A DNA stretch of 64,000 nt from Paraburkholderia phenazinium (GTDB lineage: Bacteria; Pseudomonadota; Gammaproteobacteria; Burkholderiales; Burkholderiaceae). This document shows positions 51,801 to 59,108 of this stretch, piece after piece. The position numbers and the translations under genes were made by a program. The notes under the pieces were generated by a model. That model had not been told where the DNA came from, did no database searches, and was given only the letters and a program-made list of their open reading frames with translations. Within the stretch, counting starts at the first letter, position 1. Every line of letters starts with the position of its first letter. The DNA lies in assembly GCF_900142845.1 (NCBI RefSeq), contig NZ_FSRU01000002.1:3224001-3288000 (forward strand), read 5' to 3'.

Positions 51801-54063
51801 TAGCGGCCTCAGCTACGACAGCAAGACGCAGGCCTCTGTGACGGATCAGGAGAAAGAGGATCTGTATGGCAATGCGATCCAGTATGCGAAGACGAATGGA
51901 ATTGCGTTGGGGACGGCGCTCAGCCAGTCGCAGATCGCTTCGCTGGACGCGCCGATGTTGTGGTACGTCGAAGAGACGGTGCCTGAGCCAGGTTGCACGG
52001 CAACGGGTAACGCAACCTGCCCGACGGTGACGGCGCTGATGCCGCAGGTTTATCTGCCGCAGAACTACGCGGCGGTTCAGTACGACGGGACGATCAGCGG
52101 TCAGAACGTGACGCTGACCGCGTCGAACGGCGGCACGATCACGAACACGGGTTCGATCAGTGCGACCGGTACGTTGACGGTCAATGCGGGGACGCTGACG
52201 AACGAGCAGCGTTCGACCGACATCGGTACGCAGTACACGTATCTGCCCGATATCTACGGGTTGCTGACCACGACCGGGACGGTGGTGCAGGACGGCGGAT
52301 TCATGTCGGCGGGCAACTACCAGATGAACGTCGACGCTGTGAACCAGATCGGTGGGGCGCTGCAGAAGCTCAACGCCGACGGGACTGTCGATACCACGGG
52401 AACCGAACAGCAGCTGGCTGCGCTCAAGGCGCAACTGGGTGACAGTTTTACCCAGAGCACGGTTCAGAATAATCTGCAGACGACGTTCAAATCGACGGCC
52501 GATAGCGAGGGGCTGTTCCAGGAAATCGGGATGCTGGCCGTCATGGTCGTCGCATCGGTCATGACGGCGGGCGCGGCATCTGCCGTGATCGGCGCCGCCG
52601 CACCCGCAGGCAGTACGTTTGCAGCCGCTACGGCGAGCACGACCGTCGGCGGTGTCGTAGTGCCGGGCGTTGCGGCCGGGTTGGGGAATATCGCGTTGTC
52701 AGCCGGTATTGCGGCAATGGCCAGCAGTGCGCTCGGTCAGGCGGCGGGCAACGGTCCGTTCAGCGTTGGTTCGATGTTCGAATCCGGCGGCGTCGCGATG
52801 CTGACCGCGGGACTGACCAACGGCATCACGTACAACAGCAACACCGGAGCACTGGGCTTCAGTCTGGGTGGCGCCAGTTCGCTGCCGGGCGGGGTGAGCA
52901 CGCTGGGGCAACTGGCGGGTGTCACGCCGGGGCTGGGGACGGGGATTCCGCAGTCGACTGCAACGCTGGCGGGAAATGTGGCCGAGCAGGGCGTGGCGAT
53001 TGCGGGTGAAGCGACCCTTCAGGCGGGTGTGCAGAGCGCGCTGGAGGGCGGGAGTTTCCTGAACAACCTGAAAAACGCTGCGGTCTCGGATGTGGCGGCG
53101 GCTGGGGCGTTCGATATCGGTAGCAGTACCGATCCGTTGACGTTTGAAAATGTAGCTGAGCACGCCATTCTCGGGTGTGCGGCGAGCGCGGCGGAAGGGA
53201 GTGGATGCGCCGGAGGTGCCATTGGCGGAGCCGTGTCGGCGGGATTGAACCCGATCATCAACAGCAGCGGTAACCTCTCGCCTGCTGCCTTGGCTGCGGT
53301 CGAAACGCTCGTCAGTGGCAGTGTCGCGGGCGCGCTTGGGCTCAATGTTCAGGGGGCGGTGACGGCGGCGCAGAACGAGACGCTGAACAATTTCTGCGAG
53401 CACAACTCCTGCGGGAAGTGGCTTACGGCGGTTGCGAACAACGTCAGCAATGCACTCAATGCAGGAGCCGACGTTCCGGCGATGGAGTCGGCGGCAGGTA
53501 CCGACGTGCTCGCGGGTATCGGGAATACGGCGCTGAACGCGGCGACCTTCTCGCTGCCGGGGATGCCGGATTACGTGCCATATTTCCAATACAGCAATCC
53601 GGCGCTTGGTGCGCTGGGTGAGCTTTACGGCACGTTCGGGCTTGGCACTCTTGCTTCTTCGGCGTTCGCCGAATCAGTTGCCACAGACACCGCGGTGTCG
53701 GGCACAAGAGGCTTGGGGCAATATGGTGGGATTTTTTCTTCTTCGACGAACGCCGCAGGCGGGCAGGTATGGACGTCTGTTGGCGACATTTCGCAGAATG
53801 ATTTTGCTAGTCTCGTAAATAGTGGCCTGTACACTGGAGAAGTCAATATTATTACTGGTGTTCATGGAATGGCGGATGGGACTACGATCGTTGATTCAAG
53901 TTTGTATCAGGCTGACATGAACGCATTTGGTCATATGTCGGGGGTCAACGTTTATAATTTCCCAGATTTGACCCCGGCGCAAATCAACTCCATTCTTAAT
54001 AGCCGGGGGACGACAATTGGTGGATTCTGTAATAGTGGAGCATGCTTGGCTCCCTATAAGTGA
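45886..54063 (+). CDS. CdiA/BcpA-type contact-dependent inhibition exoprotein (TpsA family)
   Basis: A 2725-residue filamentous haemagglutinin-like protein. An extended signal region (about residues 35-66, ending EIAQA) precedes the TPS secretion domain with NPNGIS near residue 180. Residues 330-1400 are beta-helix repeats rich in Gly/Asn/Thr, including a 100-residue repeat with exact 300-bp period at 47521-48120. A region YYDPFTENQLLQQ (about 1948) matches the mid-protein of CdiA proteins; a hydrophobic DUF637-like pretoxin domain covers about 2205-2400; Cys-bearing NFCEHNSCGKW lies near 2507. The tip after the ATDTA motif (residue 2599 on) is the variable toxin. Exported by TpsB, stuck on the cell surface and delivered to neighbours. 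Confidence 0.93.
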   Translation: MGQSGQQISLRLGQRDAAREAARFAVSVLSVDARRPWWMRATASVMAVVMYLSPLLVLFDEIAQAAPIVDPRAPIQFQPTITQTSTGVPAVNIAAPNANGISINSYQTFDIDGTGLVLNNSLVSGTPLLGGTLAPNPNLAGRTASVIVNQVTSTGPASTLVGPLEVFGSPASIIISNPNGISVNGLSLTNSSSLVLTTGTPQFLTAVGGTSTSFTNAGALAYNVTSGNITINGPAGTNGPGSGIEGTVGNIDVIAQTINLNAPLLASQRINLIAGNQLVTPATTDSSGTNYGTTANGVTNTAASIGNNAVAIDANQYGSVTSGQIYIVSTAAGMGVNTSGALSATAGNLTVTSNGDIAVASTYAQQSATLSGAGTISMAGGSLANQYTVNAAGDIAAATASVQSVQDLNMTAGGSFSLGAAQSNGSVNLKSGGDMSVGSVATGNNLSLITSGTTGNGDLTVGGAAAAPGTITITSARDATVNGSVTGGSTVQLVAQRSATVNGRVAATGDLSLVGQTGNVTTTGGVEASGNLNANAGQTMTLGGNVSATGNTLLNAGADLNVAGDVTGNGTGVLSAGGNLTASGTASFGQDTTLSAGQSVSLPGAVKTGGNLAVTAGTSLTVGSASAAGNATLTATAGAATVNGALASGGNTTLTAGTDVIVSGTLAGNGTGTLSAGRNLSGGGSAQFGSDATLTAGQSINLSGSLQTGGNLNATAGTSLAVGAATSVGNATLKANGGDATINGAVLSGGTLSGLATGNLTVTGSVTSLGATTLTAQTGNLLAQGGLNSTGDATLSAGQTLAVTGATQVGGDATLTGTNITTGGTTTVSGNLTASAQNSVDLSAGQLNVVGNATVSGANVTTGGALIGGNLTATASNKATTAGSQTLVQGSATISGQNAVTNTGNVLAGGALSVTGANVTNGTNASLISTAATTVNATNLSNQGSIAGLTTGVSATGSLTNNNGAIIGTNLLNITTGNLAGNQNGILFAGNTSSTTPGAPGNATVTVMGGNGTFNNTGGQILAQNNLTLNLQNQVFDPSAAASGTLNLGNVLTINTLQLNNAGTWAMPGNSVAINATQGISNSGTISKAGDITLSTNGTLNNSGTISAGSDVNLSGTVVNEAGGTIHANEDVNLTGVTTNAGTIAAVRDVNLNGSSFDNSGATTKAGRDLNANLSGNLTNVGGMISAQNNITINAANVDNSRAGANATTTTVTTTTVNAAGLGAALLSSPIGSLTLSDPITTPDGTTTDYTATITGRVGDLQPSTATTSTAPDLGGGTFNGIALPTVDQTTTTTQPSGVGGVIAAGQNLSITTGALNNHGSTISAGNNVSLTVSSLDNGGDTGVTTISDSIDAASYASFLTQLKAAYGAGSLVAMPGLTDAGLNNPGGNPVSVSANIITSTAPPAAQISTLTTYTSESAGQIVAGNNLSLTGTGGSLTNAGNLYAGQDLVITANSFTNQGYHASSLTSSTGCVAGVAAVDCGYFGTTLGSANEMVMYERPGQNFTDALTNAAAAQELLHFYAIFGPNNDSASIYGDQTSTQTYSYTQTSNTVFAGRDLIIAAPTVTNVDGNLTAGRDVVIGGAGTTRNNTDPDNPQTNLTQASNVTNTSGNIQAGRNLAISTAALTNSLSAPVQIYQNYGTTAMYGCSGASYHYCDAFVDQQSGNASTISANQNVAITAGTVVNTGSLITAGTQVTIAATSTVTNQNQTLNAYWHDAFYGGVIGGSVPPDNFGCGTSSNCATLFGSAYNTSDGVQPPTPYRSLPGTIQAPSLAVTAGGQVQNSGNVMGQQVSVTGASIVNGLTSPGTYTPQSTGSQQVISLGPVGTPVVVANAVNQAGLIGQVSGGLSGASGIAGGITVAASGSLAAAGSTSAGQSPTSLSVPAITVASISVPASPGVAVSSSTTAQAGANVTYLINNPASAVIGGVGPAQLLDNLPANLQPATTQFYYDPFTENQLLQQAALTQTGQASFISGLSYDSKTQASVTDQEKEDLYGNAIQYAKTNGIALGTALSQSQIASLDAPMLWYVEETVPEPGCTATGNATCPTVTALMPQVYLPQNYAAVQYDGTISGQNVTLTASNGGTITNTGSISATGTLTVNAGTLTNEQRSTDIGTQYTYLPDIYGLLTTTGTVVQDGGFMSAGNYQMNVDAVNQIGGALQKLNADGTVDTTGTEQQLAALKAQLGDSFTQSTVQNNLQTTFKSTADSEGLFQEIGMLAVMVVASVMTAGAASAVIGAAAPAGSTFAAATASTTVGGVVVPGVAAGLGNIALSAGIAAMASSALGQAAGNGPFSVGSMFESGGVAMLTAGLTNGITYNSNTGALGFSLGGASSLPGGVSTLGQLAGVTPGLGTGIPQSTATLAGNVAEQGVAIAGEATLQAGVQSALEGGSFLNNLKNAAVSDVAAAGAFDIGSSTDPLTFENVAEHAILGCAASAAEGSGCAGGAIGGAVSAGLNPIINSSGNLSPAALAAVETLVSGSVAGALGLNVQGAVTAAQNETLNNFCEHNSCGKWLTAVANNVSNALNAGADVPAMESAAGTDVLAGIGNTALNAATFSLPGMPDYVPYFQYSNPALGALGELYGTFGLGTLASSAFAESVATDTAVSGTRGLGQYGGIFSSSTNAAGGQVWTSVGDISQNDFASLVNSGLYTGEVNIITGVHGMADGTTIVDSSLYQADMNAFGHMSGVNVYNFPDLTPAQINSILNSRGTTIGGFCNSGACLAPYK
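47521..48120 (+). repeat. Two 300-bp tandem coding repeats in the exoprotein
   Basis: Blocks 47521-47820 and 47821-48120 encode matching 100-residue units: NGTGVLSAGGNLT / NGTGTLSAGRNLS and AGQSVSLPGAVKTGGNL / AGQSINLSGSLQTGGNL occur exactly 300 bases apart. A degraded third unit follows. They add turns to the beta-helix and are a likely site of length variation. Confidence 0.8.
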
Positions 54064-54086
54064 GATGCTGATACTGAGTGTGAATT

Positions 54087-54263
54087 ATGAAAACCTACCA
54101 TGCAATAGTTTGGGTTGATGGTCCGGAGCAGCCCGGTAAGCGCGTCGTTTTGATTGCGGAAAACTTGGATGAGGCAAGAGAGAAGTTGGAGGCTGAATAT
54201 GGAAAGAATTGCGAATACACGCTGAAAAACGAGGAGGATGCAGCAAAGCGGCGGTTATTTTAG
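54087..54263 (+). CDS. Candidate immunity protein of the CdiA tip (58 residues)
   Basis: A frame of 58 codons starting 24 bases after the exoprotein stop. It reads MKTYHAIVWVDGPEQPG, then VVLIAENLDEAREKLEAEYG and a charged tail ending KRRLF. The layout is strand, strand, amphipathic helix, with many acidic residues. In Burkholderia-type CDI loci the gene directly after the exoprotein encodes the immunity protein that binds the toxin tip. Position and size are the evidence; I do not recognise the family. The ribosome binding site is weak (GAGTGTGAATT). GC is lower than in the exoprotein body, as for imported toxin/immunity cassettes. Confidence 0.6.
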   Translation: MKTYHAIVWVDGPEQPGKRVVLIAENLDEAREKLEAEYGKNCEYTLKNEEDAAKRRLF

Positions 54264-54295
54264 GTGACACAATTCGAGCAATTTTAAGATGACGT

Positions 54296-54820
54296 GCCAC
54301 AGATAGCGCTGCAACGCTCCGTGTCTCCAATGGTGTGACGCTTAATCCTGCATTGCCTACCCCACTGGCAGGTCTGGATTATGAGCCGACAATTTTGAAT
54401 TCGACCAATCCCAATATTGCTAACTCTCAGCTCAACGGATACGTTGCAGAACTGAACTTGGCTAATCAGGTCGCAGAGCTGCCTGGGCAGACTGTAGTGG
54501 CATACGGTGACGCGGTGGGTACGCACGGTGCCGACGTGGTGTCGGTCGACGCGAGTGGTAATGTTACGCTTTGGGATAGCAAGTTCCGCAGCAGCAGTCA
54601 GTCGATACAGTCGTCCCCAACGTTTACACCGGGCTCGGATGCGGTGAATAATGCTGTTAATCAGGCGGTAAGCGCAATAGAAAATTCGAATTTGCCGCAG
54701 TCGACTATTAATAACGCACTTCAGAATTTGCAGGATGGGAACTTTACTGCCAATACGGTCGGATCAGGCAGTGTAAAAAATTCGGTTCAGGTGAAATTCT
54801 GTGGCGGAAAGCCGTGCTGA
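54296..54820 (+). pseudogene. Orphan CdiA toxin tip 1, possible PD-(D/E)XK nuclease fold
   Basis: A displaced toxin tip without secretion domain. The frame opens after a stop at 54290-54292 with RATDSAATLRVSNG, the same junction as in the main exoprotein, and runs to 54820. The core GADVVSVDASGNVTLWDSKF has the Asp...(Asp/Glu)-x-Lys spacing of PD-(D/E)XK nucleases, found in several CDI toxins. The C-terminus has two cysteines (KFCGGKPC). There is no good start codon at its head (GTG at 54335 is possible), so it is probably silent until recombined onto the exoprotein. The sequence itself is undamaged. Confidence 0.65.
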
Positions 54821-54827
54821 GGAAGAG

Positions 54828-55613
54828 ATGAGATTTGATCCGGAAAAAACGAGAGAGGCTAAGCTGCGTCGGGATGGTGCGTTACTCCAGTTTTTATTGG
54901 ATACCAAGTATGATCCGAATCGACCCATGGGGAACGTGGCTCAAAGCCAAATAGGAGACGTCATCAGCGCTTGGTTGGTCGGCCTTCATAAGGAAGTTTC
55001 GCTTGTGATTCATAGGTCAAATGAGTGGCTGGATCGGGCTATTGAGGAAGATGAGGGGTTTGGTGTTGATAAAAATCTTCATCGTAGAACTTTGCATTGG
55101 GCTAGGGCTATTGGTGAATGGCTTGAGACGGGGTGGAACGCGGAAGGCTGTTGGGACAATGCTCGTGTATTTGAAGAGGCGGCTTGGCGCTATGAAAAAC
55201 GCCCTTGGTCAGCAAACGAAATCGTTAAGTCAGGCTTGGGCGATTACATGGCGTTTGCTTATCTCGGTGGAGAGCATAACGGTGGCTTCGATGCGGGAAT
55301 TGACACATACGAACGCTGGGTCGGTGAGACAAAACCGTCGCTAAGAAAAACTCTGACGCCATATGAGTATGGTTACCTACTTTGCTTGCACCGAGAACGC
55401 CAACAGTTCGACGCAGCTGAGTTGTTTACTGCGGGACGAAGAATGCTACAGGCCAACCTAGAAGAAACGTGGTTGGGAGGGGGGCAGTACATAAGAGCGG
55501 CCACTTGGTTGAAGATTGTGTACTGTGATCATGACCCAAGTTTGACGCCGCTGCAGGTAGTACTCAGTGCCTATGACAATATGCCCAAGGTGGCTCGCCC
55601 CGAATTTTTGTGA
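54828..55613 (+). CDS. Orphan immunity protein 1
   Basis: A 261-residue, mainly helical protein encoded 7 bases after orphan tip 1. ATG at 54828 has GAGGAAG just upstream; a GTG at 54801 would overlap the toxin. Conserved-looking blocks include HWARAIGEWLETG, CWDNARVFEEAAWRYE, DYMAFAYLGGEHNGG and ANLEETWLGGGQYIRAATWLK. I believe similar proteins sit behind polymorphic toxins, but I cannot give the family name. Proposed to neutralise the nuclease-like tip before it, protecting against siblings that still deliver it. Confidence 0.65.
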   Translation: MRFDPEKTREAKLRRDGALLQFLLDTKYDPNRPMGNVAQSQIGDVISAWLVGLHKEVSLVIHRSNEWLDRAIEEDEGFGVDKNLHRRTLHWARAIGEWLETGWNAEGCWDNARVFEEAAWRYEKRPWSANEIVKSGLGDYMAFAYLGGEHNGGFDAGIDTYERWVGETKPSLRKTLTPYEYGYLLCLHRERQQFDAAELFTAGRRMLQANLEETWLGGGQYIRAATWLKIVYCDHDPSLTPLQVVLSAYDNMPKVARPEFL

Positions 55614-55624
55614 ATGGATAACAA

Positions 55625-56039
55625 GCCACAGACAGCGCAGGCGCGTTTGCTGCGGATGCGGGAAGTGTCAAGAATGTTAACCCCACGGGGTCGTTGCAGA
55701 ACTGTACGAACTGCGTAGCGGTTGTCGACAACTTACTTACTACCGGGAATCCAGCTAGTGCATTGCCCAGAGCAACGCCCGTGCCCTTTAGTCAACTCGG
55801 TCAGATGTATGGGACTACATTTAGTGGCTGGACGACGCAAGAGAATATCGAGTCCGCGCTGCTCGCTGGTGGAAATGGTCACACGAGCTGTTGTGTACGG
55901 AACGGACGGGGTTACTGGGCACGTATGGAATGCTGTCGTGCAAAATGGCAGTGTGAACTACATCGATGGTCAAATTGGCGGTAGTGGCGCTGCTAACTTC
56001 CAGAACTTCTCGCACTTTCAATTTGGGATACTGCCATGA
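55625..56039 (+). pseudogene. Orphan CdiA toxin tip 2, papain-like, with a frameshift
   Basis: Begins right after a stop (TAA 55619-55621) with QATDSAGAFAADAG, the junction motif again. The first frame holds LQNCTNCVAVVDNLLTTG, the second RAVVYGTDGVTGHVWNAV and NYIDGQIGG. Cys, His (GHVWN) and Asp (DGQ) in this order match papain-fold polymorphic toxins (Tox-PL type). The two frames join near 55880; removing one C from GGTCACACG restores GNGTRAVVYG, so a 1-bp insertion has broken it. No start codon at the head. Confidence 0.75.
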
Positions 56040-56302
56040 CGCTGGATCTTGTCACTGCAAAGAGGATGGCGCTTGAGTATCTCGCGGAACAACAGACCAA
56101 ACCTGGAGGAGTGCCCTATTCCATTGTTGATTCTCGAATCGTGGAAGATGACGAGGGATGGTACTTCCCTTACCAGTCGGTTGAGTTCTTGACGACCGGA
56201 GATATGAACGCTTCTCTCGTGGGAAACTGGCCGATATTTGTTCGTCGAGACGGTCTCCATGTTGGCCCGTGCCGACCTGAAAAATGGCTGCGTCGCAATT
56301 GA
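56036..56302 (+). CDS. Orphan immunity protein 2 (Imm35/YrhB-like)
   Basis: An 88-residue protein whose ATG overlaps the stop of orphan tip 2 (ATGA). The pattern GWYFPYQSVEFLTTGD, then LVGNWPIFVRRDGLHV and a final RPEKWL is that of YrhB/Imm35 domain immunity proteins as I know them. The frame is intact although the toxin before it is broken, as expected if immunity is still useful or is lost later. Confidence 0.75.
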   Translation: MTLDLVTAKRMALEYLAEQQTKPGGVPYSIVDSRIVEDDEGWYFPYQSVEFLTTGDMNASLVGNWPIFVRRDGLHVGPCRPEKWLRRN

Positions 56303-56492
56303 CGTTATGAAGGTCGGTTCAACGTGCGGGCAGGATAGGCAAGCGCCGGTTTTTACCCGGCCACGGCGGTATCGATGAGCAGTGAACCAGACCCGGCTTC
56401 GGGCGGGTTCGTGCTTTATGGTCTCTGCGAGCATCGCGGCACCGTCGTCCGGTTTGAGCAATTCGCGGCGGTTGTGTGCGTACACCGGTTGG

Positions 56493-56708
56493 CTAGAAAA
56501 GCCGCTTTGCGACTTCGCGGCGGAAGTCTTCGTTGCGGTGCATTTCCTTCGAAGTCCGCATCGCGCTCTGGATCCACTCGGAGGCACAATCCCGCTTTGT
56601 GTCCTGCTGCGTGTCGGGCGGCAGTGCCGTGGAAATACCGGAATTGCCGCGCGGTGCCGGGCCGTCACCGGCCGGGTTAATTGCCGATTGGTCGTTGTGG
56701 TTCAACAT
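56493..56708 (-). CDS. Possible small hydrophilic protein, 71 residues
   Basis: On the minus strand from ATG at 56708, preceded by an excellent GGGGAGG. The product MLNHNDQSAINPAGDG has a helical C-terminal part (CASEWIQSAMRTSKEMHRNEDFRREVAKRLF). It is between orphan module 2 and the second TpsA and points the other way from the locus. Function unknown. The divergent frame at 56737 starts only 28 bases away. Confidence 0.45.
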   Translation of the reverse strand: MLNHNDQSAINPAGDGPAPRGNSGISTALPPDTQQDTKRDCASEWIQSAMRTSKEMHRNEDFRREVAKRLF

Positions 56709-56736
56709 CAAAACCTCCCCTGTTAGGAGCACACAC

Positions 56737-56862
56737 ATGACGCACGCGCACGTGCAACGTCAAGCGGTTTGTAACCTGATGATTCGTTGGAGCAAAGACG
56801 GATCAATATTCGTGGCACCGCCCCCTGAAGGCCCATACACTCCCGGAATTGTAATGTGGTGA
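56737..56862 (+). CDS. Possible small protein, 41 residues
   Basis: ATG at 56737 with TTAGGAG eight bases upstream; the product MTHAHVQRQAVCNLMIRW continues KDGSIFVAPPPEGPYTPG. Good ribosome binding site, no family recognised. A further short frame with GAGGAG and ATG at 56930 stops after four codons (MKSR). These may be remnants or leader peptides ahead of the second TpsA. Confidence 0.35.
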   Translation: MTHAHVQRQAVCNLMIRWSKDGSIFVAPPPEGPYTPGIVMW

Positions 56863-57029
56863 TGGCTTTGGGGCTGTACGAAATTCACGTACATGATGCC
56901 GGAGCAGCTGGATAACGAGGAGTGTCGAATGAAGAGCCGCTAGATCGAATTCGCTGCTCAGCGTAAGGGAAGTACAACCAATTGTTATTCGGCATCAAGA
57001 ACCACAAGAAACAAGAATCGGGGAAGCAT

Positions 57030-59108
57030 TTGAACACCACAAAACAAGCGACGATGCGCCTGCCGCATACGTCCCGCGCCATACTGTCTGTCGCCGTTCA
57101 CGCATCGTTCGCACTCTCGGGCGCCCACGTCCTGGCCGCGGGCATTGTTCCTGACGGCGGCACGGCGACAGGCGTCAGCGCATCGTCGTCCGGCCGCCAG
57201 ACGGTGACCCTCGCGCCCACGGTCGGCGGCGTCTCGAACAACACGTACTCCTCGTTCAACGTGACTTCGGCGGGCGCCGACCTGAACAACGTCGGCGTGA
57301 ACGCACGCACCATCGTCAACCAGGTGACGAGCACCAATCCATCGCTGATCCAGGGGCCGATCAACGTCCTCGGTCCGCGCGCGAACGTGATCCTTGCCGA
57401 CCCGAACGGCGTCACAATTGATGGTGGCAGCTTCTTCAACACCGGACACGTCGTCGTATCGACCGGCCAGGTAAGCTTCCAGGATTCGACGCAGGGAACC
57501 AGCGTAACGCAACGCAACGTTGTGCTAACGACCAACGGTGGAGCCATCACGATTGGCCCAGGCGGTCTCTCCGGAACCCTCGTCAACCTCGACCTGATCG
57601 CGAAGCAGCTCTCGGTGAACGGGCCGGTCACAAACAGCTTCACCAGTTCGGTTGGCGGCGTGCGTGCCATTGTGGGCGATAGTACGGACACCTACGACAC
57701 AAGCTACTCCCCCGGTGACAATAGTCACGACTGGCTCGTCAGTTCCACCTCTCCCGGTGCGACCAGTTCGGCGCTGGCGGTGGACATCACGGCACTCGGC
57801 GGCATAACCGGCGGGCGGGTGCAACTGGTGATCACGGACAAGGGCGCGGGGGTTCGCAATCTCGGCGCGATTTACGCCAGCGCGGGCGATGTGGTGGTCT
57901 CGACCCAGGGCGACATCAGTGTGGCCGATGGCTCGATCAAGGCCGAGAACGATATCCAGATCACGACGCCTGGGGCATTCTCGATGCAAGGCTCGCAGGT
58001 ATCCGCCACCCACAGCGTCACGGTCAATGCAAACGGCATCAGCCTGAGCGACGATGCGACCGGGCCGTCGATCCTGAGCGCGCTGACCGGTGCCGTCAGC
58101 CTGACCAGCACCGGCGATATTTCCAGCACAGGCAGCCTGATTCAGGCCGGTGCAATTGCGGCCAACGGGACGGCAAGCGGCGGTGACGTGACGCTGAGCG
58201 CGAGCGGCAGCATTACGAACCGCTCGACCGCCGCGAACCTTGGCATCATCTTCTCGGCTAATGGAGTGGCGTCATTGACGGCCAAGGGCGATATCACCAA
58301 CGATAACGCGCGGATCCTGTCGAACGGCAACACGAGCCTCACTGCTCAGGGTGACGTGTTCAACGTGATCGACCACACCAGCGGTATCGACGGCGGCCAG
58401 CCCGTTGCCTACTCGGACAAGGGTGGCAGCTTCCTGTTTTTCACGCACAGCACGAACGGTTTCTACGTGGACTATGGGACCGTCGCTCAACCGGACCAGC
58501 TCGCCTACATCGCATCGACGGGCGGTTCGGTGACTATCGCCAGCCGCAACTTCACCAACTCCGGCGGCATCATCCAGTCGAACGACGGCAACGTCTCGAT
58601 TACCGCGCAACAGGCATTCACCAACGAGGCAGTCTTCGCGGGTCAGGCGAGTTATTCGCAGGGTTGCTGGATTTTCTGTCATGCGAGCGCATCGAGTACG
58701 GTGATGCCGTACGGCGGCACGATCCAGTCCGGCAAGGACATCACCATCACGGCGGGGACGAGCGCCAGCAATATCGGCGGCAATGTCTTTGCCGCTGGCG
58801 ATCTCAAAGTCTCGGCGCCGACGAGCTACGCAGAAGGTGTCACCGGATATTCGGCGATCAACCAGGAGCGTGGGTTCAAGGCATTCTTCGGCAGCACATG
58901 GGCGCAGATCATTGCCACGGACGTCGGCGGCGGCTTCACGGCCGATGGTTCGGTGACACTGGTGGGGCAGGCGTTCATCGATGGCGGCTACATCACCGGA
59001 GCGACGGGTGTTTCGGCAACGAATGGGATCACGACGCTTCGCGCCCCCACCACCACGCCGGTGCAGATTGGCCAGCATCTGGGCCTGACGACCTGGTGGT
59101 GGCGCTGA
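57030..59108 (+). CDS. Second, short TpsA exoprotein (692 residues)
   Basis: A secreted protein with a normal signal peptide (RAILSVAVHASFALSGAHVLAAG) followed by a TPS domain: TIVNQVTSTNPSLIQGPINVLGPRANVILADPNGVTIDGGSFFNT is the family core. The rest is beta-helix repeats with no toxin tip or DUF637 region; it ends in LGLTTWWWR. TTG at 57030 is preferred, since GGGGAAG lies seven bases before it; ATG at 57054 is the alternative. Its stop overlaps the tpsB start (TGATG), so the two are translationally coupled. Role might be adhesin, or a decayed second CdiA. Confidence 0.85.
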   Translation: MNTTKQATMRLPHTSRAILSVAVHASFALSGAHVLAAGIVPDGGTATGVSASSSGRQTVTLAPTVGGVSNNTYSSFNVTSAGADLNNVGVNARTIVNQVTSTNPSLIQGPINVLGPRANVILADPNGVTIDGGSFFNTGHVVVSTGQVSFQDSTQGTSVTQRNVVLTTNGGAITIGPGGLSGTLVNLDLIAKQLSVNGPVTNSFTSSVGGVRAIVGDSTDTYDTSYSPGDNSHDWLVSSTSPGATSSALAVDITALGGITGGRVQLVITDKGAGVRNLGAIYASAGDVVVSTQGDISVADGSIKAENDIQITTPGAFSMQGSQVSATHSVTVNANGISLSDDATGPSILSALTGAVSLTSTGDISSTGSLIQAGAIAANGTASGGDVTLSASGSITNRSTAANLGIIFSANGVASLTAKGDITNDNARILSNGNTSLTAQGDVFNVIDHTSGIDGGQPVAYSDKGGSFLFFTHSTNGFYVDYGTVAQPDQLAYIASTGGSVTIASRNFTNSGGIIQSNDGNVSITAQQAFTNEAVFAGQASYSQGCWIFCHASASSTVMPYGGTIQSGKDITITAGTSASNIGGNVFAAGDLKVSAPTSYAEGVTGYSAINQERGFKAFFGSTWAQIIATDVGGGFTADGSVTLVGQAFIDGGYITGATGVSATNGITTLRAPTTTPVQIGQHLGLTTWWWR

